A stretch of 64,000 nt of DNA from Galerina marginata (taxonomy: Eukaryota; Basidiomycota; Agaricomycetes; Agaricales; Galerinaceae). The notes below the pieces were generated by a model. It did not search any database. It saw nothing but the letters and a program-made list of their open reading frames with translations, and had not been told where the DNA came from. The stretch is taken from contig JAECYW010000001.1 of NCBI GenBank assembly GCA_023014335.1, positions 682,001 through 746,000 of the forward strand. Reading direction: 5' to 3'. Shown piece by piece: positions 34,094-46,600 of the stretch (position 1 is its first letter; every line of letters begins with the position of its first letter). A program made the translations under genes and the position numbers.

Positions 34094-34337
34094 TGTTTTA
34101 ATCGACGTTCAAAACAACTGGTGCAGCTCACATATTTATGTCACTGACGCGACGCGTTTATTTATACACAACTCATAACAATAAACGCGCATTCACGTGA
34201 TCAACGCGTCGTATCGGTGTGTCGGCCGAATCACGGGCCAGGCAAAAAGAAACGACAAGCAGGCGAGGCTAACATACCTCGTTGCTGCTAACGAGAAGCT
34301 CTCCTACATCCTGTCATCTCGAATCAGTGAGCAAATC

Positions 34338-35968
<1,631 letters not shown>

Positions 35969-36185
35969 CAAAACACGGTCTCTCAATCCCTCCCACGAGT
36001 CGGCAACAAAATCACCATTTACTGCTTACCAGTGCGTCAGACACATTTTCGTGGGATGGATGTCAAGTTAGGGAAGGGACTGTGCTATTGCTACTGCGGA
36101 ACAGTTCCAGTTGTCCACAATATGCTGATATCTACATATTGTATGAAGTACAAGGGTGGGATAATATAATTGCCGGGGTGCCGTA

Positions 36186-37277
36186 TCATGCGCGAGAGGG
36201 TCGTGGTGAGGCTGGAAGTCCAAGCCTGCGTCCACCAAATGGCTCTCCCAATTCCAGAGCGGGAAGAGTAGCCTTTCGTGAAGGCACAGGAAGCCTGGCA
36301 CCCGGAGGAGCTGGGGCGGCGCGAGGTTCCTTGATGCTGATGGCGTAGTTGAGTTTGGGATTCGAAGGATCGATGGTGGCTGGTGTAGGTGCAGAAATTT
36401 TCAACGGCGCGTCCGAGTCTTTGAGAGGGAGGAAAGGGTTTCGGAATGAATTTCTGGACAACCGGCGGCGACCACCAGGAGACCTTGGCAAGCCAGTTCG
36501 GGCTAAGGAGCGTGAAAGGGTGGTTCGTTGAGTAACGATTGCGCGAGGAGGGACACTTGGGCTTCGTCTGAGAGGGTTGCCGCCGTCTGCCGAGGTAAAT
36601 GTCACCGTTGGGATCTGGGGAGGTGATTGAACTGGGTAGATGGGTGCTCGATATCCACGTTCAAGACTGTCTGGATATCTCGGCTGGATGTTTGGGTTGG
36701 TTTGGAATGGGAGGTCGATGGTACCGGTAGGACTAGGCGTCAATTTGCGGTGGGTTGGAAGAATGGCTTGGGCATTTCCCTTCTTGATTTTAAGGGCTTC
36801 CCTCAATCGTTCAATTCGAGAGCCCGAGCCCGACTTTGGCGAATCGGCGGCGGGTACTGCACCAGCGAGTCGCTGGCTCAATCTCCACAAGCCCATCTTC
36901 TCATTCGTGGCTTCTACCATCCACCAGTGTGGTTTCTCGGCAGGAACAGCGCCAGACTCTGGCTCCACAACCTTCGACATTCGCCTTTTCCTGACGAAAA
37001 GAAGGACAAGGCCGAGGATGATAGCAAGAAGAACAACACCTGCAGCCACTGCAAGAGCAGCGAAAGTGTTCTTCGTCTTTTCCTCGTTTGTGAGACCACG
37101 ACTGGAAACCGAAAGAAAATTAATAATATGAAGGATGATAAGATTCTACACATACACGAAGACGGTCTCCACGGCTCTCCTGGCAAGGACTTCATAGTTG
37201 TGGCTGACGTGGGCATAGCCAGTTCGGATCAGAAGTGTTTGGATAATGAAGATCCAGCTCCAGAATTGAAGGGCCAT
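36186..37277 (-). CDS. Single-pass membrane protein with signal peptide and Pro/Ser-rich cytosolic tail, unknown function
   Basis: Two exons in phase (37277-37156, 37101-36186) give 345 residues. MALQFWSWIFIIQTLLIRTG is a likely signal peptide. A short lumenal part (about residues 20-50) is followed by one strong membrane segment (FAALAVAAGVVLLAIILGLV, residues about 55-78), a basic stop-transfer VRKRR, and a long tail rich in Pro, Ser and Arg with several RSP/SPG motifs. No enzyme domain is visible. Family knowledge: mushrooms encode many such type-I proteins of unknown role. The tail could be phosphorylated, but that is inference. It is convergent with LYS12. Confidence 0.62.
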
Positions 37278-39069
37278 GTTGTTAGCACAAGACTTAACCT
37301 GAGTCTCTCGTCACGGACGGTGCTGTATGGGTGAGGTGAGAGTCCAGTCTAAGGAACATTGATGAGTCGGCGCTGGTATATAAGCGTTCGGTGATGCACA
37401 GCCATCTACCGACAGAAGCACCAGTGCGTCACCTCCCATCAATTCTCTATCCAGAGTGGCTGTTTCTGTTGCCAAGTTATCGGGTTTCCCGATTATACAT
37501 GCCGTATTATAATTATGTCGTTGTCAAGATTTTGAACGAAGACACTCAAAAATCTAAATATCATGATGGAGTTGTAGCTGAGCACCAGCGCTTGTGGTCA
37601 GTCATACATATAGACAAAGGCAAGGGAGTCCCAACAAGTTTACTCGGGATTCAAATAACCGACGATTCAATCCAAAGCTCAATATGCATATGTTTGACTG
37701 AAAGATCAACTCTCGCCATTGATGGCGTGTTGGTTGGAACCTTCCGTGGTCTCGCATCTGTGTCTGCGCTTCGGGAAGGGTTTTCTTCGACCCCTTTCCT
37801 ATTACAAGCTTGTCAGAAAAGTGACAGCCTATGGGCCTGAGACGCGAAAAAATTGAAAGAAGCGTCCAAATTAACCTTGAATAAACCTGTAACGAGGATT
37901 GTAAAGGTGAATTATTGGATAGGAAAATGCAGTGAATCGTTTGCTCAAGGAACGTGCATTGATGCATCACTTCGATGTGCGATGCTGTTCTGCCATAAAT
38001 CAACTGTGAGATCGTCATTGCAAAATAAAGCCACTTACTCTGCCTTAAGGTCGAGCTACATCAGCATTAAGAGGGCCAGTCCTTGTGTCAATAGAACGCT
38101 CTTGTAATCTTCGCAATATATTCTAGCGTTGGTGCCAGTTTTCGTAAACGATAGGTTTAGAAAGAACATAAGTAATGTCTTCAGATTATCCATAGTCAGG
38201 CTAATTTCGCCTCCAAGGGTAAACGCTTTCCCAGTATTCTGGGCGATAAGGTCATTAGTAGTAGTACGCCGTCCATGAAGAAGTTCGAGAATCGTTTGCA
38301 ACTGCCGAGACGATAGGCGGTGAGAGTTGAGTGAGAGCAGAAAGTCAGGGAGAAATGACAGGTCGCACGTCATATATTCATATGTGGCATGCAGCATAAA
38401 AAAGCAAATCCCACCCTACAAGCTTCTGCCAAAAAAAACAAGTCGCCCACACCCTTGAGCATACGATAGGTTCTAAGAATCCGCGGGAGTTGGATCAACT
38501 GAGCACTACACCATTGGAAGTTACACTGCCAGGAAAATCCTGGTCTTCTGACAGCCCGCATGATTCGAGCATCCTTCTAGGCGGCGCTGGGGGTTTGAGA
38601 GGAACAATTTTTTGCACAGTGAGGAGAGACAGATGGAACCGTAAGTTGATGGTGTGGTTCCTACTACGCATAATGCAGGGTCCGGTGGTGTCTCGTCTGT
38701 GAAACCCTTTCGAGAAGTTCAAAGGGCTGGTGCATCGCGATTGTGGTCGAAGTATGTAATGAGATAGGATCCATACGACAAGTCGTTCATCCAACAATTC
38801 GGGCCGGACTTGGTTGGCGTCTATGTCGTGACAAGTGCGTGACATGCAGTTGTGCAGAATTTGAAGTTGATCTTTCCGGATGGACGACTATGCCTCGTGT
38901 AACCCGTCTCTCCCACTCAAAGTGCATCGCAAGAGACATCCTTCTATCTAATCACCTGCATCCTTCTGTCTTTATCTTCACGCAACGCGCCGATGAAGAT
39001 TCTCTCGCCGATCACCTGTTGAACCCGAATACGAATTAGTTTCATAACTTCCAGTCTCAAAGCACTCAG
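37278..39069. other. Intergenic with unassigned open frames
   Basis: 1.8 kb without a confident gene. Frames of 85-150 codons occur on both strands (37391-37840 plus, 37602-38018 minus, 38056-38397 minus, 38495-38845 minus). The last two have the most protein-like composition, including an SRQLQTILELLHGRRTT stretch and PPAPPRRMLESCGLSEDQ, but I could not join them into a model or place them in a family. Confidence 0.35.
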
Positions 39070-42000
39070 ATGGCAAAGAAAACGAAAGGAAAACAGAAAC
39101 AGGAGGAAAACCCAGAGACCAGCCATGTTAATCCCAACCCGATACCAATGGAGGCATCTATGCCAGTGGGCACAGGCACGTTCTCTGCAATTATATTTCA
39201 GTCTTGTTTTAGACTCATTTTGGTTATATTGCACACTTCGCAGACAACACCCATCCACCGATTCACTCAGAGCCTCAGGAATCAGCTTGGGGGGCAGCTA
39301 CTGGTCAAACGTGGGGCACAAATACAGATGCCCCAGCAGAGTCATGGGGAGCAGGATCTCAAGAACCCGAAGACACATGGAGACACTCTGAAAGTTTGCT
39401 AGAACCTCCGTCTACTCATACTCATAATTTTCTGCCGACCATTCCTGAACAACCGTCTTCTGGACACTTTACCCAAAATAGGACAGCACTCTCTGATGTC
39501 GGAGAAAGTCCAGATGAATATTCAGATTCCAGATCCTGGACTAACCAACACAATCCTCAGTCTCCTCAGTGGGATGGTCCTCAAAGCCAGACTTTGACTG
39601 CCACCGCCGCGCCATCGGTGATGGGCTCTCCAACTCCACCACACCAGATATCGCTTGCGGAAGCCGCCGCTGCCGCTCAAAAAGATATGCAGAATCAGAA
39701 GATCAGCTCCGCGAGTGAAGCCGCAAGAAGGTTGGAACAGAGTCGAGCAATCCAAAACGATTTTTCGAAGCCAACTCCGTCTACTGCCATATCGCCTGCT
39801 GTTCACTACGAAGCTCTCAATGTCCACCCGCATGCTGCTCCGGGTCACAAGCCAGTTTCGACCGCATCTGCTCAAGCCAGAGCTTTTGAGTCATCGACGA
39901 CCCGAAATAGGATTCAGAACTCTACAAACAACGCACAGCCTTCTAACCCATCACACCCTCCGATTCCTGGGAAAAGGGCATGGAATTACCCCCAACCCTT
40001 GCATCCCAGTCTCAAACCCCCGGCGTCTATCGAACCAGATCCAAGTTGGACCATGACGGGGGGCAACGCCTGGAGCAACAAGCATCGCACCGCCCAAAGC
40101 GCGTCGGCTCCAAATTGGTCCCAAGGCAATGAAAACGCTTGGAACCAACAATTACATCACTACCGACAAGCTGAGCAGGCCCATCAACGACGTCCAGAAA
40201 CCCACCAACGACATTCAGGTCAGCAGCGTCCTCGACATAGTAAAAATCATTCACACCCAGGACACCCGACACACCATCAGCGACCACAAGCGCAGCAGAA
40301 TGCGAGTTGGCAAGGTTGGGGGAAAGAGGGTCGGGATCAAGCCTGATGGCGACGGTGACAGCGACGAGGAGACCGATCAATGGGTGGGGCACAGGTACCC
40401 AGCACGGCGGCGATGATTGGGGCCAGGCTGCTGGTGCATGGGGTCAGCAAGCTGCGAACCCTGGTAAGAATGAGGGTAAACGAGAACGAGGGCGTGGTCG
40501 TGGTCGCGGTAAAAAGCCAGAGGATGAGTGGGGACAAGCGGAATCATGGGGCCAGGCTGCTCAGGGAGGGACAGGCCTGGCCAGGGATGGGATCAAGGGA
40601 ATAATGGGTGGGGAAATCAACAAAACCAACGAAATGGACAAGCATCCGGTTGGGGCCAAACCAATGAAGCATGGGGCCAGCAAAACAATCAAGAGAATGC
40701 GTGGGGCCAAGGAGGGGAGACCTGGGGCCAGGAAGAGTCTGGCTGGGGTAGAGGTGGGGAGAACGGCCGGGGTAAAGGCGATGAGAATGTATGGGGAAAC
40801 GCTGGGGATCCCGCCCGTGGTAAAGGTGCGGAGAACACCTGGGGGAACTGGCGGGGAAGCCGCTTGGGGGAATGGTGGTGAAGGCAGCTGGGGAAACGGT
40901 GCAGGCGAGTGGGCTGGGACGGCTCCCTCGAATTCTGAATGGGGCACCAATCCTCATCAGTCCAAGGTGACTTTTGTTACTGCGGAAGCTGCTGGGAGCA
41001 GGAATGTTCTGTCTCCTCAGCAGCGCTCGCAAATCTTAAATTCATTACTCAACCAACCCCAAAATCAGAAACCGCAAACTGGTCAAGCCCATGGTGCTCA
41101 GCAAGTCGCTGCTGCTACTGCCGCGCCCGCTCAGAAAGGACAACAGAAGACGGGCGTCAAGCATGACACATGGGGCGCTTGGGAAGCTCAGGATAACGGT
41201 TGGGGATCAATGGACGAAGACGAAGACGGTGAATATGACGAAAACAATAATCGTCGAGTTCACTTCTCCCCTAAGGCGTCGGATATCTGGGGTGGGAGCC
41301 CCCGTGATGTACCCTCCAAAACTTTGGCACATGCACAACAGGGAATCAAGACGGCTCTCATCAACGATGCTACAAACGTTCGTTTCGTCGAATCCAGAGG
41401 TGCTGCGTTTGACTTCGTTTCCGAAGCGTTCTTTGGGAATGCGCGCCTTGCTCGCGAGAGGGTCCATTGGTTGTTCCCTACTAACAAAGACGAGCGTGTT
41501 GCAAATATGCTTGCTTGGGTTCAGAAGATGTCGTTCAATCTGGGAACATATGGTGTACGCCCTTTTTTTTTTTTTTGATCGTCCTTTCCGGACGCTGATG
41601 ATTGTGATGCCAGTTGATGAGATTTTTGGAACATAAGGAACGAGGTGCTCTCTTCGTAAACACCGTCTTCAGGATGCAACAACACCCTCGAGAGCCTGCT
41701 TTCGATTACCTTACATTCAATCACCTGCAAGGCACCATGGACAAGACACTGCAGGAGTCCGTTGCATTCTACGACCCCGCTCGACTGGTCATAGTTTTTG
41801 TCTATTTACCATCGGAGACGGGCAAAAGTGTGGCAATATGGAGAATAAAGGTCAACGTCCCTGACAATGCACGTTTGAAATACCAAGCAGAGATCAATGC
41901 CATTGTTAAAACCCTCAGAAAGGACAAGGAATACGTTGTCATGGTTGATGAGTAAGTCTTATAGAGAGTCATTTTGGACAATAGAGAAGACTCTTATTCG

Positions 42001-42152
42001 TATTTTCAAGGCTTCCTTCAAAAACAAAAGCCCTCCCACAGAAGCCCGGGCAGTTACGCAAATCTGTACAGGCGAAGGCCACTTCGAAATTACCGAAAGG
42101 TAAGGAAGCCGTTAAAAAGAAACGGAAATGGTGGAAACTTTTTCTCAGCTGA
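39070..42152 (+). CDS. CcmS-related domain protein with WG-rich repeats
   Basis: Starts MAKKTKGKQKQEENPE at 39070. A large disordered part is rich in Ser, Pro, Gln and His, then a stretch (about 40390-40935) is packed with Trp-Gly pairs spaced 5-15 residues apart (NGWGNQQNQ, SGWGQTNEAWGQQN, ENAWGQGGETWGQ). A folded C-terminal part follows (FVESRGAAFDFVSEAFFGNA, HWLFPTNKDERVANMLAWVQ, then RFLEHKERGALFVNTVFR, AFDYLTFNHLQGTMDKTLQ, ESVAFYDPARLVIVFVYLPS). The end is basic (KKKRKWWKLF). Family knowledge: the C-terminal part matches the CcmS-related domain of agaricomycete proteins of unknown role. The WG pairs resemble Argonaute-binding hooks, but that is inference. Exon joints in the repeat need 40-51-nt introns or are frameshifts. 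Confidence 0.7.
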
Positions 42153-42528
42153 GCTCTTTTTTTGCTATTGTTATTTGTCTGCATCTTTTAGATTGGGCTT
42201 TCCTTGCTATCCTTCAGCTTTCTATGTACACCTCTTCTTCCTAGGCCTCATTTGCTGTATATACAACACTATTGTAGCATTACTAATACCTCCACAACGA
42301 TATCCTACGTACCTATACCATTCTCTTATAATCAAAGAATTTCTTTGGCTCGAGGTTTGTCGCAAACCATTGTCTTATGTACGAAATGAAAACCTAGGTT
42401 TCCTGCCTTCTATAGGCGCCAGTACTAGTGAACCATCCGGACATCAACTTAGTTCGATTTAGATAAGATTAGAATGCCTCGCTAGTTGAGCACTCGCCCC
42501 TAACCACAACTCTCACCTGGCCAAGGGC

Positions 42529-43331
42529 ATGGAAAGACAACTTGACTCTATGCGGGCTGCACCTACGCCTTCAAGTTCTATGGCACCTCCCCCTCAATCG
42601 TCTGTCGAAGGTCAGGCTTTTCCAAAGCGATCGTACCCTGCCATTGTCCATGTAGCTGTCGTATCTGCCTTCGTACTTCCGATCGCCGGTTTACCCTATC
42701 TTGCTGCTAGAAGACATGTAATCGCACTCCGACGTCAAGTCCTGTCCTTGAAGGAGGACGCCAGATGTCTCAGAAATGAGCTAGACATCGCTCTATCACA
42801 TCAAGCATCGACAAGGTCTGACGTTCGTCATCTTCAAGCGACAACTCTTGACGTATCATTGGACTTGAAAGTCCTGCGAGAGCAAATTAATCGACGGGAT
42901 GCTGACCGACTTATTTCGGACAAAACCACGAGAACAGATCTTCGCAAGGTTCTTGAGGAGATTCGTCATTCTCGGTACAACCCTCTCGACCCTCCGAATC
43001 TTGAGTACTGATGTTTGTTTACTTTAGCACTGAAGCAGCCACACTACGAACACTTGGGATGTCCTTGGCGGACATTGCTGCCTTCATGCAGGAAATCGAG
43101 CTTGAATTCGGATTGGAAACGGGCCGGGGTAAAGAAAGAGGCATTCAGAGGCTGAGGTTATTGGCACTTCGCATGCAAGCTGTAAAATCCTCCTCAACCA
43201 CAGAAGGGGTCAATAAGGTGGATTCTAAAGCCCAACCATTCTCACAGTTTGTGACTGACACTACAATTCGAAGGCAGCGTGTACGTCCTATGGTTCATAA
43301 TTTAATCAGCGCGTCAGTAGTACATAAGTGA
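42529..43331 (+). CDS. Small membrane-anchored coiled-coil protein, unknown function
   Basis: Two exons in phase (42529-42974, 43028-43331; 53-nt intron) give 249 residues. After about 40 Ser/Pro-rich residues comes one membrane segment (IVHVAVVSAFVLPIAGLPYL, residues about 40-60). Then a long helical coiled coil follows (HVIALRRQVLSLKEDARCLR, SLDLKVLREQINRRDADRLI), and the second exon has a helical SLADIAAFMQEIELEFGLET and an RLRLLALRMQ stretch. I do not recognise the family. The open frame, the clean splice and the amphipathic periodicity make it very likely a real gene. It lies between the CcmS-related gene and the GAR-domain gene on the same strand. Confidence 0.65.
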
Positions 43332-43657
43332 TGTATTTACATGGTCTTTGAATGTTAGCGCTGTGCATGTACATTATCGGCGTATTTCATCTGTTGAAAA
43401 TATTGTCGTTGAGCATGTGCATTACGTTCAGCATTCGGTTTATGCTCGTTGAGTTAGTTTGCGTTTCTTGAATCTGTGGCGGTCTTGTGTTGAAACTTGA
43501 TGCATCTTCAACTTCAACTTGTGAGCTGGGCAGGGTCGTCGTTTTGTCACGTGTGCGCATGCTCTCACTTCTAATTGAATCCTTGCCTTTCGCAGCCATA
43601 CAAGCTGCCTCATTGCGAAACGCACGTCTATCCCTCTGTGCTCTCACTCCACAGAAC

Positions 43658-46600
43658 ATGCGGTATATAGTCATTATATCTTGAGGCTAGATAACTGCCA
43701 CGGACCGCCGTTTCTATCACACTTCTAGGTTATGGACGAGCCAATTCTCGCATTGGAGGGGGCTGAACAGTCCACCGGAAGGAGCTGAACCTTCACAGCC
43801 ATTTCCGCAGGATAAATCTGGAATACCATCCGCAGGCGAGGAGCAAGCTCTAGAGTCCCATGAAGTAATTGAATTGCAAACATTCAGTGAGAGGAAAGCT
43901 TGGATTGAGGAGAAAATCAAGGTGAGCACCACGTTACGCAAACCCAAGGGCATCACTATATCTGACATGCCGTCTAGTTTTTGGAGTCGTTACCACCTAT
44001 CGAGGTTTTCGTTGGCCTGGATGCCATTCGGTCTTCATTAGAGGATGTTCCGGGGCTTCCCACTCGAGAGGAGCTACAACAATGGATGGCAGAACACGAC
44101 GCGATTGAGAAAGAGACGGAGATTTTTGATACTGGGGAGCTGACGAAACTCAGACAGCTTACAAAAGGTGGATGTCACTCTAAATCCGCTGTTACTATAT
44201 CTAAAGGGTTGTTCACTCTCAAGCTGCAACCCAACGGAACCTCTCTCCTGAAGACACTGACGTAATTGAACTGACACTGACTACAATCTATGCACTGGAC
44301 AAACTTTTACATCTTCTTCGAGATCGGTCGGAAAATTTGGAAATGATGGGCATCAGACTGACTTGGGAAGAAAATCGGCAGAGTTCGTGGAGAGAAAGGC
44401 GACAAATTATTGAAGACCTGAACACATTTTTCGTTACTCGAGCCCGCTGGAGTCCATCAATTTATGAGGCCAGCTCGAAATTTGAGGATTCTCATGACCT
44501 TATCCGTCGCGGTTCAATTGCATCTCAAGCATCTGCGGGGTCTGATAGTGTCATAACTTCCCCAGCATTCTCCCGAAGTGCTCGGTTCAAGTTGGCTGAA
44601 CTACTATCACGAGATGCTGCCCAATTTTCTGGAAAGGTTACCAGCCTGAAACATGGCAAGGTAACTTCTGCCGGCAAAGCGCTGGACAGGTTGATCGATC
44701 ACAGTCGAAGGCCTGTCCCTGAAGACTTACTCGACGAGCAAGATCGGTTGGAAGAGAAGTGCATCAATGAGTTGGACAATATCGGTAAATTCACCATGGC
44801 TTTGGTTATGCAATGGAGGAAGTACGGCAGGTTTTCCATTCGCCCACCTGTTGAAGATACTCATTTCATTCCATTCCAGGGCTGATGAAATATATGTTGA
44901 GACGATGAAGGACCAAGTCACAGCTTCAAATCTGCTGGAAGAAATCGAAACAGCAAAATTGTACCATCCTACTGCCCGCCAGAGCACTTCATTCATCTCC
45001 CGCATCGATACCATATTGAAACGGTTGGCCGTCAGGGGTGACCCAGCTTCTCCAGCAAGCCTATTTCCTCGTCCAGAACACTTTCTATTTTCCGATCAAA
45101 AGGCTGCCAACTGATATTCTAGTCAGAAAACTTTCAGTGGAAATCTCCAGCGCCAATCGACTGGCCAGAAATGTCGATCTCGCCGCCAAGGACTATAGAA
45201 CAGCCTACGAAGCGGTCAAACGGGTGGAAAATCTAACCCAATCCATTAACGAAATATCTTTGACGCTCACGTCGATCCTCAAAAAGTTTGAAGAGGGCAT
45301 ATCTGGCGCAGAGGAAGACGGTTCACCTCCTGATCTCAATTCCGATCGTTGTCTAGACCCCACAAGTCATTCCACATTTTTGGCCTTCATGCCCTCTTTG
45401 CTGGAGGACACCGTATCTGCAATCGACAGCGCAGATAAACTCCTGCAAGCCGCCCCATCTGCCCTGTTTGGATTAAACATACAAGGAATCGATGTCGAAT
45501 TCAAGGAAAATGCAGCAGCCATCGTTAATTCGCTGTCCTCTCTGCGAGAATACTTGCTCAGACTCCGCGATTCCGTATCAGAGCGGGTATCTAGACTTCG
45601 TGAAGCGAGGAGGATATCTTCCGAGATTGACTCTAATTTTACTTCCTTAGAGACTCTGAAAACTGCATGTCGCAGAATGCATGGACCGGGATCGATGGCA
45701 GCAGGAGTCCGGTGGCACAGATGCTCCTCCCACGCCGGAAAGCCCAACGGTCCCTTTATCTCTGTCTCAGTCGAGTATTTCGATATTCGATGATCAGCTG
45801 CAACAAATAGGCTCCCGACTGAAACGAGAAATTAAGGATCCTTTTGAGGCTCTATGTGCTACCCTCGAACTTGTTTTACAGACTCACTTCAAAGCCAAAT
45901 TTCTGGTTCTTCAAACCTCGTTGGAAAACGGGCGTCACCTGTTGCGACTTTTGGGCATGATTAGGGAACAATCTTCGGCAATGAAGTCAATTCAAAATGA
46001 CTTCCATGATATTCTTACCCACATTGAAGACTCCAAGATTCATATCGCTGGCCTCATCGAAGATGTTTTGGAGTGTAAATCAGACGAGTACAGCCCAGAC
46101 GAAGGAGTCAAGTCGGTTAATCTCGAGTTCCGTCGAACAAAGAGTTACGGACTTCACTAATGCTCTATCGGGGAGGGTTCCATTTGTTGCACGGCATCGT
46201 AAAACAAATTCAATGAAACCTATATCGCCGTCCGGCCAAATCCAGTTTCCAGAACTTGATGCGCCAACGAAACTGCCATTCGACCTAACAGCTCTTGATG
46301 CTGGAGTGCGGGCTGATTCCAATTCTTATGCTATGCGACTCAGTGGCGCTATGGAAAACCTCAGGAAAGAGCAAAAACAGCTCACAGTGGCGATGATGGC
46401 GAGAGGAGTTGACACTGCTCTTTCATCTACTGTCAATGAAATCAGTGATCTCGCTCAGGAACTATCATTCTCAGAAGACTTCATTTGCAAGTATACCACG
46501 CGATACCGAAGACGCTGTTGGTCGGCTTCGAGGCTATGCTCGATGGTTTACCGATTTTACGATCAAAACGTTCCCAGATCGCTCGCTTCATTATCACCGA

